Source of the DNA: JAWKWH01 sp041397625
Lineage (GTDB): Bacteria; Pseudomonadota; Alphaproteobacteria; Rhizobiales; Rhizobiaceae
Direction of reading: 5' to 3'
Assembly: GCA_041397625.1 (NCBI GenBank)
Contig: JAWKWH010000004.1
Span: forward strand, 124,001 to 188,000
Length of the DNA: 64,000 nucleotides
In this document: piece after piece, positions 29,925 to 38,384 of the stretch
Layout of the letters: every line of letters begins with the position of its first letter
Position numbering within the stretch: the stretch's first letter is position 1
Notes under the pieces: model-generated
Seen by the model: the letters and a program-made list of their open reading frames with translations, nothing else
Told to the model about the DNA's origin: nothing
The model's database searches: none
Position numbers and translations under genes: made by a program

Positions 29925-31781
29925 ATGCCGATTTGGCTGAAAGTGATGTTCGGTGTTGCCGGCGGCGGCGCGCTGATCGCGCTCGTTCTGCCGGAGATCG
30001 GCACGGTTGCCGCCATCACCATCATCGGCCTGCCGCTGGCGATCGTGTACTGGGCGCTTCCGGCGCTGTTCCTGGTCGCGCTGATCGCCTTCGGCATCAG
30101 CCGTGTCCTGCCGTTGCGCAACGGGGCGGCGCTGATCGCGGTTTCGCTGGCGGCGAGCCTGCTGCTGCTGGCCGTTCCGCCGAGCATCATCAATATCGGC
30201 ATCGACAACGAGGCGGCCGCGATCGTCGCCGGCGACCGTAGCAAGCTGGCGCTGCCGCTGCGGGCGCGTGCGATCGCGTTCCGCCAACCCGCCGCGCGGG
30301 CGCGGCTGCGTGAAGCCGACGAAGGCTATTCGACCTGCAACCAGTTCTGCATCCACGCCCTGCTCAACGGCGTCGCCGACCGGTTCCTCATCGTCAACGT
30401 GAAGGATCCCCACGCGGCGATCGCGCTAAACGAACCGGCCGTCGAATACACGCTTCGCAAGATGCCCGCGTGCCCGCCGGTCAGGTACAAGTCCGCCGTC
30501 CGCGACCTGGACTTCCGGACGCCGCGCGAACGCGGCGCCAAACAGCTCGACGCCGTCGAGGAACTCATGCTGCGCGTGTCGTCGGGAACCTGCCTGGTAT
30601 CGCGCGACGCGGTGCTCGGCGACGCCGACATCGCGATCACCGACGGCAACCTGAAGCGGCGCGGGAAGAACGCCTTCGGCGCCGGTTTCGATCTTGGCGC
30701 CGATACATTGTCGGCGACCCGCCGCACCGTGCACCTGATCGACGGCAAGGCCGGCTCCTTAACCGAGATCTTCCGCAACACCGCGGTCGAATACGCACCG
30801 CTCGGTCCGATGCTGCTACCGGTTCCGCATATGGCGGCCGAACTGCGCACCTCCATGGGCTGGTGGCGGCGCAACCGCCGCATCAACATGCCCTCGCGAT
30901 ATCCGGGCAAGGCCGAGTGGACGTCCTTCCTGACCGGCACGCTCGGGCTCGACCTCGAACTGAAGACCCCAGACCGGAGCAGTGAGGTCATCGCCCGGAT
31001 CGATGCGATACGCGCCGAGGGCCGGGCGCCGAACCGGGCCGAATGGGCGCTGATCGCCACCCATTTCGACAACCTCCAACCGCACAAGGTGACGTCGGAA
31101 CAGTTCCGCGCCGCCGTCGACATATTGGAGGATCCGGCCTTTCCGGCACCGCCGCGGCTATACGCCATCGTCGAGCACGGCTTGAGGAACGCCAGTCCGG
31201 ATCTCGACAGGATTGCCGCCAGCCTGGTGCGCCGTCTCGCCGACGGCTCCGTTGGAGACGCGGCGCTGCAACAGGACGCGGGCGAGCAGATCGAGACCAT
31301 GTCGATCGCCGTCGACCGCCTTCCCGGTGAGACGCTGCGGCCGCATCTCAACGATTTCCTGCGTCTCGTTCGCTCACCCGACGTACAGTTTCACGGCTAC
31401 AAGGCGCTCCGGAAACTTTCCGCCTTCGGCGAACCCGCCGTTCCGGCGATGCTGGGGCTGATCGATACCGGTCTTGCCGGCGGCGACAGGTTCTACAACG
31501 ACCGCCAATTCCAGCTTCCCTATCTCGGCGGCCTCGGCGGTCTCTGCCTGGCAGGGGAAACGGCGGCTTCGGCGCTGTCGGCGCTGCATCTTCGCATCGG
31601 CGCCGAGCAACTGCCGCTGCATGCCTCCTATGGCAAGCTGCTCGCCAAGACGCTGATCAGGCTGGGCGACAGCGAGGAAAATGCCTGGCGCGCCTATTCG
31701 GGAACGCTGCGGCCTGACAGGAAGCAGTTCGACAAGCTGGTCCGCCGGGCGAAATCCGACAATCCGGATTGCGGCTTCTAG
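29925..31781 (+). CDS. Large membrane protein with HEAT-like C-terminal repeats, unknown function
   Basis: 618 residues. Three N-terminal hydrophobic segments lie within residues 1-90 (MPIWLKVMFGVAGGGALIAL; the IVYWALPALFLVALIAFGIS region; the ALIAVSLAASLLLLAVP region). A probably periplasmic mixed domain with cysteines (STCNQFCIHALLNG; CPPVRYKS) follows. From about residue 360 it is all helical, with repeat-like units such as HGYKALRKLSAFGEPAVPAM that resemble HEAT repeats. No family recognised. ATG 29925 was used; a TTG at 29910 would add five residues. Accessory gene in the acnA-ccmA interval. Confidence 0.65.
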   Translation: MPIWLKVMFGVAGGGALIALVLPEIGTVAAITIIGLPLAIVYWALPALFLVALIAFGISRVLPLRNGAALIAVSLAASLLLLAVPPSIINIGIDNEAAAIVAGDRSKLALPLRARAIAFRQPAARARLREADEGYSTCNQFCIHALLNGVADRFLIVNVKDPHAAIALNEPAVEYTLRKMPACPPVRYKSAVRDLDFRTPRERGAKQLDAVEELMLRVSSGTCLVSRDAVLGDADIAITDGNLKRRGKNAFGAGFDLGADTLSATRRTVHLIDGKAGSLTEIFRNTAVEYAPLGPMLLPVPHMAAELRTSMGWWRRNRRINMPSRYPGKAEWTSFLTGTLGLDLELKTPDRSSEVIARIDAIRAEGRAPNRAEWALIATHFDNLQPHKVTSEQFRAAVDILEDPAFPAPPRLYAIVEHGLRNASPDLDRIAASLVRRLADGSVGDAALQQDAGEQIETMSIAVDRLPGETLRPHLNDFLRLVRSPDVQFHGYKALRKLSAFGEPAVPAMLGLIDTGLAGGDRFYNDRQFQLPYLGGLGGLCLAGETAASALSALHLRIGAEQLPLHASYGKLLAKTLIRLGDSEENAWRAYSGTLRPDRKQFDKLVRRAKSDNPDCGF

Positions 31782-31874
31782 GAATCTGGCGACGGAGACG
31801 GCGCTGCAGCCTGATCCCGCCCGTCATACGCCTACCCTGTTGATTTTTTACCGCAAATTCTGCCAGTGACGGGC

Positions 31875-32861
31875 ATGCTTGAACAACGTCTTGACGCTGC
31901 CTTTCGCGCCGGCGAACTGCCGGGACTGCACAGCGTGCTGATCATTCACCGAAACCGGACGCTGGCCGAATGCCACTTCGAGGACGCCGACGAGCGCTGG
32001 GGCCAGCCGCTCGGCGTCCGCGCACACGGACCGGATACGCTGCACGACCTGCGCTCCGTGACCAAGAGCATCGTTGGTCTGCTCTACGGCGTTGCGCTTG
32101 CCGAAGGCTTGGTACCCGGACTCGACGAACCGGTGATCGACCATTTCCCCGACTATGACGACCTCGCAACGGACCCGGTGCGGCGGACGATCCTCGTCCG
32201 CCACGTCCTGTCGATGCAGATGGGCACCGAGTGGAACGAAGACCTGCCCTATACCAGTCCGGCAAACAGCGAGATCGCCATGGAAATGGCAGCCGATCGC
32301 TACCGTTTCGCGCTTGACCGCCCGATCACCGGCACGCCCGGCGAGACATGGACATACAATGGCGGAGCGACCGCGCTGATCGGCCGTCTGATCGCCAGCG
32401 GCACCGGGTGCTCCTTGGATGCGTATACCGCCGAAAAGCTGTTCGGTCCGCTTGATATTGAGGATTTTGATTGGATCAAAGGCAGTGACGGCGTTGCCTC
32501 CGCAGCGTCGGGCTTGCGGCTTTCCATCCGTGATCTCTCCAGGATCGGCCGGCTGATTCTTCAGGGCGGTCGCTGGAATGATAAGGAAGTCGTGCCGGCC
32601 GACTGGCTTGAAGCCCTGTCGACGCCGCGCATCGATTTGGCGACCGGTTTGCGCTACGGCTATTTCTGGTGGCTCGCAGGCCGGGGAAACCCGCCACACT
32701 GGATTGCCGGTTTCGGCAATGGTGGCCAGCGGCTGACGGTAAGCAAACCAAACGACCTGATCGTCGCCGTCTTTGCCGGCAACTACAATGATCCCGAAGC
32801 ATGGCGCGTTCCCGTCAAGATTCTGACCGAATTCGCCTTTCCCGCGACAAGCAGAAGCTGA
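31875..32861 (+). CDS. Serine hydrolase, beta-lactamase class C family (PF00144)
   Basis: 328 residues. The nucleophile motif SxxK is Ser61-Val-Thr-Lys64 in LRSVTKSIVGLLYG. The second motif, WTYNGGATALIG near 157, matches the tyrosine motif of the family, and GFGNGGQ near 278 occupies the place of the KTG/HxG motif. There is no signal peptide, so it is probably cytoplasmic: an esterase or peptidase, not an antibiotic-resistance beta-lactamase. ATG 31875 was chosen; a GTG at 31866 is three codons upstream. It ends 75 bp before ccmA. Confidence 0.82.
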   Translation: MLEQRLDAAFRAGELPGLHSVLIIHRNRTLAECHFEDADERWGQPLGVRAHGPDTLHDLRSVTKSIVGLLYGVALAEGLVPGLDEPVIDHFPDYDDLATDPVRRTILVRHVLSMQMGTEWNEDLPYTSPANSEIAMEMAADRYRFALDRPITGTPGETWTYNGGATALIGRLIASGTGCSLDAYTAEKLFGPLDIEDFDWIKGSDGVASAASGLRLSIRDLSRIGRLILQGGRWNDKEVVPADWLEALSTPRIDLATGLRYGYFWWLAGRGNPPHWIAGFGNGGQRLTVSKPNDLIVAVFAGNYNDPEAWRVPVKILTEFAFPATSRS

Positions 32862-32936
32862 CGGCGCGAACAACCATCGCCGATTGCGCGTCAGCGCTTT
32901 TCCGTGTCAAACGGGCAGCATGAGGAATGCCCGCCC

Positions 32937-33542
32937 ATGCAGTTGATCGCCGACGGTCTGGCCGCCGAACGGTCCGGCGAGATTGTCGTGGCCGACATAT
33001 CGTTCGCGCTCGACGGCGGCGAGGCGCTCATCGTCACCGGAGCCAACGGCTCGGGCAAGTCGACGCTGCTGCGCGTCGTCGCCGGGCTGCTGCCGCCGGC
33101 AGCGGGATCGGTGCGCGTAGAAGGTGCGAACCAAGGAGCCGGCATCGCCGAACTCAGCCACTATCTCGGCCACAAGAACGCGCTGAAACCGGCGCTCACG
33201 GTTACCGAGAACCTCGCCTTCTGGCGCGATTTTGCCGGCGAACCGCATCTTGCCATCGCCGACGCGCTCGACATGGTCGGGCTTTCCGCCACCGCCGCCC
33301 TGCCCTACGGCTATCTGTCGACCGGCCAGCGCCGCCGCATCGCCATCGCCAGGCTTCTGGTCAGCTACCGCCCGATCTGGCTGCTCGACGAGCCGACCGC
33401 CGGCCTCGACGCCGATTCGGAGGCCGGTTTCGCCGAGCTGATGGGCGCGCATCTCGACGACGGCGGCATCATCGTCGCCGCCACGCACCAGCCGCTGGGG
33501 CTCGACGGCGCGGCGGAACTGAAGCTGGAGGCTGCGCGGTGA
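32937..33542 (+). CDS. ccmA: Cytochrome c biogenesis heme exporter ATP-binding protein CcmA
   Basis: 201-residue ATPase of the CcmAB(C)D complex, which releases heme-loaded CcmE for cytochrome c maturation. Walker A is GANGSGKST (about 38-46), the signature-like motif is YLSTGQRRRIAIARLL, and Walker B is IWLLDEPTAGLDADSEAGFA. The short length and STGQRRR signature are specific to CcmA. ATG 32937 was chosen. A 187-bp palindromic repeat element separates it from ccmB. Confidence 0.94.
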   Translation: MQLIADGLAAERSGEIVVADISFALDGGEALIVTGANGSGKSTLLRVVAGLLPPAAGSVRVEGANQGAGIAELSHYLGHKNALKPALTVTENLAFWRDFAGEPHLAIADALDMVGLSATAALPYGYLSTGQRRRIAIARLLVSYRPIWLLDEPTAGLDADSEAGFAELMGAHLDDGGIIVAATHQPLGLDGAAELKLEAAR

Positions 33543-33553
33543 AGACGCAAACA

Positions 33554-33740
33554 CCCCCTCATCGCCTCGCTTCGCTCGGCACTTCTCCCCATCGGGGAGA
33601 AGACGCCAGGTCCGGCACTGCAACCGCCGGCAGCGAACACACGGTTGCGGACCACGCAGCGAAGGACGCTGATCCCGGCGTTTGCGTCCTCTCCCCGCTG
33701 GGGAGAGGGTGGCTGAGCGAAGCGAAGCCGGGTGAGGGGG
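33554..33740. repeat. Rhizobial-type palindromic repeat element inside the ccm operon
   Basis: The 223-bp gap between ccmA and ccmB is filled by an element whose ends are inverted copies. The left end starts CCCCCTCATCGCCTCGCTTC and includes CTTCTCCCCATCGGGGAGAA. The right end, read in reverse, starts CCCCCTCACCCGGCTTCGCT and includes CTCTCCCCAGCGGGGAGAG. Such GGGGAG hairpin modules are typical of the mosaic intergenic repeats of Rhizobium, Mesorhizobium and relatives. It interrupts an operon without disrupting either gene. Confidence 0.8.
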
Positions 33741-33765
33741 AGCATCCAACGGCGAGGCCACTCCC

Positions 33766-34431
33766 ATGATCGCCCTCTTCCAGCGCGATGTCCGGCTCGG
33801 CATCCGCGCCGGCGGCGGGGCGCTCACCGGCGTCCTGTTCTTCCTCGCCGTCGTTGCCGTCATTCCCTTCGGCGTCGGCCCCGACTTGAACCTGCTGGCC
33901 CGCATCGGCCCGGCGGTGCTTTGGATCGGCGCGCTGCTCGCCTCGCTGCTCGGCCTTGACCGGCTGTTCCAGGCCGACCGCGACGACGGCTCGCTCGACC
34001 TGATGATCATGGCGTCTGCCCGCCACATGCCGGCCGTCACCGTGCTGGTCAAATGCGCCGCCCACTGGGTGGCGAGCGTGCTGCCGCTGGTCATCGCCGC
34101 GCCGCTGCTCGGCCTGTTGATGAATGTCGAGCCCGCCGGCATCGCCGCCGCCACGCTGACCCTCGCCGTCGGCACGCCGGCCATCACCTTTGTCGGCGCG
34201 GCCGGCGCCGCGCTCGCCGTGTCGCTGCCGCGCGGCGGCCTGCTGGTCTCGGTCATCATCCTGCCGCTGGTCATTCCGGTGCTGATCTTCGGCGTCGCGG
34301 CGACGCGCGGCGCCATCGCCGACCCCGATCCGTTCCTCGCGCCGTTCCTCATTCTCGCCGCGCTGACCCTGTTCTTTGCCGTCATCGGACCGGTCGCGGC
34401 AGCAGCCGCATTGAAATTTTCCGCCGACTGA
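33766..34431 (+). CDS. ccmB: Heme exporter permease CcmB
   Basis: 221-residue membrane protein with six hydrophobic helices, the permease partner of CcmA in cytochrome c maturation. The motif DRLFQADRDDGSLDLMIMA (about 65-83) is the CcmB signature region. Length is standard. ATG 33766 begins MIALFQRDVRLGIRAGGGAL, as in homologues. Translation may be less tightly coupled to ccmA than usual because of the intervening repeat element. Confidence 0.94.
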   Translation: MIALFQRDVRLGIRAGGGALTGVLFFLAVVAVIPFGVGPDLNLLARIGPAVLWIGALLASLLGLDRLFQADRDDGSLDLMIMASARHMPAVTVLVKCAAHWVASVLPLVIAAPLLGLLMNVEPAGIAAATLTLAVGTPAITFVGAAGAALAVSLPRGGLLVSVIILPLVIPVLIFGVAATRGAIADPDPFLAPFLILAALTLFFAVIGPVAAAAALKFSAD

Positions 34432-34502
34432 CGGAATAAATCCCCCGTGATGCGGCGTTGGTGTTGATTGTCGAGTACCGCGCAACCAGCTAAACAGGCG
34501 CC

Positions 34503-35294
34503 ATGACAGAAACCACCGTCCAGCGATCGACCATCGCCGACCTGGCCAATCCGACGAAATTCGTGCGCTTCGCCGATATCGCCGTGCCCTGGCTCGCCGG
34601 CCTGTCGGCGGTTCTGATCGCGGTCGGCCTGTGGATGGGCTTTGCCGCGCCGGAGGACTACCAGCAGGGCATCACCGTGCGCATCATGTACATCCACGTG
34701 CCGTTCGCCTGGCTGTCGATGATGATCTGGAGCGTGATGGCCGTCTCGGCGCTCGGCACGCTGGTCTGGCGCCATCCGGTCGCCGACGTGGCGATCAAGG
34801 CCGCCGCCCCCGTCGGCGCCGTCTTCACCCTGCTGGCGCTGGTCACCGGCTCTGTCTGGGGCAAGCCGATGTGGGGCACCTGGTGGGTCTGGGACGCGCG
34901 GCTGACCTCGGTCTTCGTGCTGTTCATCATGTATCTCGGCCTGATCGCGCTCACCCGCGCCTTCGACGAGCCGCAGAAGGCCGCCCGCGCCGCCGCCATC
35001 CTGGTGCTGATCGGCGCCATCAACCTGCCGATCATCAAGTTCTCCGTCGAGTGGTGGAACACGCTGCACCAGCCGGCGTCGGTTGTCCGCATCGACGGGC
35101 CGACCATCCATCCGAGCCTGCTGTGGCCGCTGCTGGTGAGCGCGACGGGCTTCACCTGCCTGTTCTTCACCTTGCATCTGGCCGCCATGCGCACCGAGAT
35201 CTGGCGCCGCCGCATCGCCGCCATGCGCAAGCTCGCCGCGCGCAACGCCGATCGTGGCCGCGCCGGCGCGACAACCGGAAAGGCCGGCGCATGA
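34503..35294 (+). CDS. ccmC: Heme ABC transporter permease / heme handling protein CcmC
   Basis: 263-residue integral membrane protein that delivers heme to CcmE. It carries the tryptophan-rich WWD-type motif WGTWWVWDARLTS (about 122-134) and the flanking heme-ligand histidines in MYIHVPFAWLS and NTLHQPASV. Six helices are expected. ATG 34503. Its stop TGA overlaps the ATG of ccmD (ATGA), a sign of translational coupling. Confidence 0.95.
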   Translation: MTETTVQRSTIADLANPTKFVRFADIAVPWLAGLSAVLIAVGLWMGFAAPEDYQQGITVRIMYIHVPFAWLSMMIWSVMAVSALGTLVWRHPVADVAIKAAAPVGAVFTLLALVTGSVWGKPMWGTWWVWDARLTSVFVLFIMYLGLIALTRAFDEPQKAARAAAILVLIGAINLPIIKFSVEWWNTLHQPASVVRIDGPTIHPSLLWPLLVSATGFTCLFFTLHLAAMRTEIWRRRIAAMRKLAARNADRGRAGATTGKAGA

Positions 35295-35461
35295 GCCACG
35301 CCTTCTTCGTCACAGCCGCCTATGGCGTATCGTTTCTCGCGCTTGCCGGCCTGGTCATCTGGATCATCGCCGACCATCGCGGTCGCCGGCGCGAACTGGC
35401 CGAGTTGGAGGAAAGCGGCGTCCGCCGCCGCTCCGACCGCGCCGCGGAGCCGGCCGCTTGA
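35291..35461 (+). CDS. ccmD: Heme exporter protein CcmD
   Basis: 56-residue single-pass membrane protein. AYGVSFLALAGLVIWIIADH (about 10-29) is the transmembrane helix with the conserved Tyr at its start, followed by a basic and acidic tail (RGRRRELAELEE). CcmD helps release holo-CcmE from CcmABC. It overlaps ccmC by four bases upstream and ccmG by four bases downstream. Confidence 0.92.
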   Translation: MSHAFFVTAAYGVSFLALAGLVIWIIADHRGRRRELAELEESGVRRRSDRAAEPAA

Positions 35462-36090
35462 GCGTCAGGTCGGCAGAAAGGCCTGCCGGCAAGCCGGCAC
35501 CGGGCGCCCCGCGCGGCAAGGGCAAGGCGCCGGCGAAAAGGCGGCGCTGGATAGTCTTCCTGCCGCTCGCCGTCTTCGCCGCGCTCGCCGCCGTCTTCCT
35601 CGTCATGCTGCTTGCCGACCGCAATGCCTCCGACATCCCCTCGGCGTTGATCGGCCAGCCGGCGCCGGAGACCGACCTGCCGCCGCTCGATCCGACGCTG
35701 TCGATCGGCCTCAGCTCGAACAACTTCATCGGCAATGTCACCCTGGTCAACATCTGGGCCTCATGGTGCGCGCCCTGCCGGCAGGAACATCCCGTGCTGA
35801 TGCGGCTCGCCGCCGACAAGCGTTTCGTCGTCGCCGGTTTCAACTACAAGGACGATCCGGCCAATGCGCGCGGCTTCCTCGCCGAACTCGGCGATCCCTA
35901 CCGGGTGATCGGCACCGATCGCGAGGGCCGCAAGGCAATCGACTGGGGCGTCTACGGCGTGCCGGAAACCTTCCTCGTCGACCGCGCCGGCATCATCCGC
36001 TTCAAGCATGTCGGGCCGCTGACCGACGATGCGGTGCGCACCGTCCTGATGCCGGAAATCGAAAAGGTGCTGGCAGGCGGCGGTGGATGA
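35458..36090 (+). CDS. ccmG: Thiol:disulfide interchange protein CcmG/DsbE
   Basis: 210-residue membrane-anchored periplasmic thioredoxin that reduces apocytochrome c cysteines. After a basic, proline-rich N-terminus there is an anchor helix (RRWIVFLPLAVFAALAAVFL, about 29-48), then the active site NIWASWCAPCRQEHP and the cis-proline loop YGVPETFLVD. The start is TTG at 35458, overlapping the ccmD stop as TTGA. No ATG in frame precedes the helix, so this coupled TTG is the likely start. Confidence 0.9.
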   Translation: MSVRSAERPAGKPAPGAPRGKGKAPAKRRRWIVFLPLAVFAALAAVFLVMLLADRNASDIPSALIGQPAPETDLPPLDPTLSIGLSSNNFIGNVTLVNIWASWCAPCRQEHPVLMRLAADKRFVVAGFNYKDDPANARGFLAELGDPYRVIGTDREGRKAIDWGVYGVPETFLVDRAGIIRFKHVGPLTDDAVRTVLMPEIEKVLAGGGG

Positions 36091-37127
36091 GCGACGCCGT
36101 CGCCGCGCATTTCGACAGGCAGGCCCGGGCCTGCGACGGCATGGGATCGCCGTTCACCGCCGCACTCTGCCGCCTGCTGATCGCCACGCTCGACCACGAA
36201 ACCGAAACCGGGCGGACGGTCCTCGACTGGCCGGGCGACCCGTTTGCCGACGCGCTGGCGCTGAGGCTGTGCGGCGGCTTGCACGCGCTGGTGTTGGGCG
36301 ACGCCGACGCGGCGCTTGCCGATTGCTATCCGCCCGAGGGCGATCCGCAAAGGCTCGCCGACATCCTTCCGGGCGTCATTGCCCGCCACGATGTCCGCCT
36401 CGCCGCCGGCCTTGCCAACGCGCCGCAAACCAACGAGATCGCCCGTTCCGCCGCGCTCTATCCCGGCCTTTTGGAAATCGCGCGGCAGACGCGGCTGCCG
36501 TTGGCACTGAACGAGATCGGCGCCAGCGCCGGCCTCAACCTGCTCGCCGACCGTTTTGGCTATCGCTACAACACGCTTGAGACGGGCGACCGGGATTCGG
36601 CCGTTTCGCTGGCGCCCGAGATGCGCGGCAGCCGCCTGCCGGACCCGCGCGGGCAACTGACGATCGCCAGCCGGCGGGGCTGCGACATCGCCCCGCTTGC
36701 CGTCGCCGATCCGGCGGCGCGGCTGCGGCTCAGATCCTATATCTGGCCCGACCAGCCCGAGCGGCTGCAACGGCTCGACGCGGCGATCGCCCTGACCGCC
36801 TCAACGCCGTTTTCGCTGGTCGCGGGCGACGCCGCCGGTTTTGTCGGCGAAAGCCTGGCAGGCCGCCGCCTCGGCCAGGCCTTCGTGCTGTTTCATTCGG
36901 TGATGTGGCAATATCTGCCCGACGCGACGCAAGACGCGATCAGCGAGGCGCTCGACCGGGCCGGAAACGCCGCCACGCGCGACGCGCCGATTGCCTGGCT
37001 GCGCATGGAGGGGCTCGGCGGCGTCGAACCGCATGCCGGCCTGCGCCTGACCCTTTGGCCGGGCGGCGAGACCCGCCTGCTCGCCCATTGCGACTGGCAC
37101 TGCCGCTGGATCGAATGGCTCGCCTGA
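36087..37127 (+). CDS. DUF2332 family protein
   Basis: 346 residues. FDRQARACDGMGSPFTAALC at the start and LALNEIGASAGLNLLADRFG (about 151-170) are typical of DUF2332, a family of unknown function resembling S-adenosylmethionine-binding folds. Its ATG overlaps the ccmG stop (ATGA), so it is co-translated with the ccm operon. There is no evidence that it acts in cytochrome maturation. Confidence 0.85.
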   Translation: MSDAVAAHFDRQARACDGMGSPFTAALCRLLIATLDHETETGRTVLDWPGDPFADALALRLCGGLHALVLGDADAALADCYPPEGDPQRLADILPGVIARHDVRLAAGLANAPQTNEIARSAALYPGLLEIARQTRLPLALNEIGASAGLNLLADRFGYRYNTLETGDRDSAVSLAPEMRGSRLPDPRGQLTIASRRGCDIAPLAVADPAARLRLRSYIWPDQPERLQRLDAAIALTASTPFSLVAGDAAGFVGESLAGRRLGQAFVLFHSVMWQYLPDATQDAISEALDRAGNAATRDAPIAWLRMEGLGGVEPHAGLRLTLWPGGETRLLAHCDWHCRWIEWLA

Positions 37128-37200
37128 GCCGGCCTTGCCACGCCGGAAATCATCACTTACCCAAACGATGACGCACGAATTGCAACGACAGGAACAGGCC

Positions 37201-38382
37201 ATGCCGCTTGCACTAAGACCGCTTCACGCCCGCGATCCGAAGGCGCCGCACCGCGCCGCCACCCAGCTCGAACTGTTCTTCGACCTCGTCAGCGTCATCG
37301 CCATCGCCGCGGTCACGGCCGGCTTCCACCACGCCGTCTCCAACGCCCACGGGCTGGAGAAACTGCCCAATTTCGTCTTTCTCTATGTGGCGATCTGGTG
37401 GGCGTGGATGAACCACACATGGTTTGCCTCCGCCTTCGACAATGACGACGCGCTCTACCGCGTGCTGACCATCATCATCATGCTGGGCGCGCTGGTTTTC
37501 GCCGGCAGCGTGTCGCACATTTTCGAAACGCTCGATTTCGGTATCGGCGTCGTCGGCTGGATCATCATGCGCCTTGCCATGGCCGGCCTGTGGTTGCGTG
37601 CCGCCGCCAGCGGCCCCGCCCATCGCGTCACGGCGCAGCGCTACGCCTTCGGCATCCTCTTCGCCCAGGCGCTCTGGGTGCTGCTCTACCTCGCGCTTCC
37701 GGCAGGTTCTGCGGCTTTCATAGCCTGCGGCGTGCTGGTGTTCCTGGTCGAGTTCGCCGTGCCGGTTTATGCCGAACGCGCCGGGCGCACGCCCTGGCAT
37801 CGCCATCACATCATCGAGCGCTACGGCCTGTTGAACATCATCGTGCTCGGCGAGGTGCTGCTGTCGGTATCGTTCTTCTTCGGCCATGCCTACGAGCACG
37901 GCCATACCGGCGCGCTGGTTGTGACGGCGGTTTCCGGCCTGGTGCTGGTCTTCGTGCTGTGGTGGCTCTATTTCGCCGAAAGCGAGCATCTCGACACAGA
38001 CGATTTCTGGCGCACCTTCGTCTGGGGCTACGGCCATTTCTTCGTTTTCGCCGCCGGCGCGCTGCTGGCCGTCGGCCTCGGCGCCCATTTCGACATCCTG
38101 ACCGACCATTCCAGGGTAACGCCCGCCGTCGCGTCCGGCTGGGTCAATGGCGCGGTCGCCATCTACCTGCTGGCGCTCTACGGCATCCGCGACCGCTTTC
38201 TCGCCCGCGGCTGGCGCAACCACGTCCTGCTTGCCGGCGGCATTGTGTTCATGGTCTGCGCCTATGCCGGCCTTGAGCCGTGGATGGCGGCAGTGCTGGC
38301 GACCGCGATCCTGATCATCCGCGTCTACGGCCAGGACACCGCCCATGAGGGCAGCGACCGCCCGGCGATGCCTGCGGAGTAG
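37201..38382 (+). CDS. Low temperature requirement protein A (LtrA) family
   Basis: 393 residues with about ten or eleven hydrophobic helices. The N-terminus QLELFFDLVSVIAIAAVTAG (about 22-41) and HHIIERYGLLNIIVLGEVLL (about 202-221) are the conserved LtrA blocks. The family is named from a Listeria cold-growth mutant; its molecular function is unknown. ATG 37201 follows AGGA; an ATG at 37168 would add eleven residues. The gene ends two bases from the convergent ispZ stop. Confidence 0.88.
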   Translation: MPLALRPLHARDPKAPHRAATQLELFFDLVSVIAIAAVTAGFHHAVSNAHGLEKLPNFVFLYVAIWWAWMNHTWFASAFDNDDALYRVLTIIIMLGALVFAGSVSHIFETLDFGIGVVGWIIMRLAMAGLWLRAAASGPAHRVTAQRYAFGILFAQALWVLLYLALPAGSAAFIACGVLVFLVEFAVPVYAERAGRTPWHRHHIIERYGLLNIIVLGEVLLSVSFFFGHAYEHGHTGALVVTAVSGLVLVFVLWWLYFAESEHLDTDDFWRTFVWGYGHFFVFAAGALLAVGLGAHFDILTDHSRVTPAVASGWVNGAVAIYLLALYGIRDRFLARGWRNHVLLAGGIVFMVCAYAGLEPWMAAVLATAILIIRVYGQDTAHEGSDRPAMPAE

Positions 38383-38384
38383 GA

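Noticed and set aside
31875..32861. Antibiotic-resistance beta-lactamase
   Set aside because: The SxxK motif is shared by many esterases and peptidases. There is no signal peptide and no canonical KTG box, so a resistance call is not supported.
32907..35177. 756-codon minus-strand open frame opposite ccmA-ccmC
   Set aside because: It spans three genes with clear motifs on the other strand and the palindromic repeat, and has no recognisable domain.
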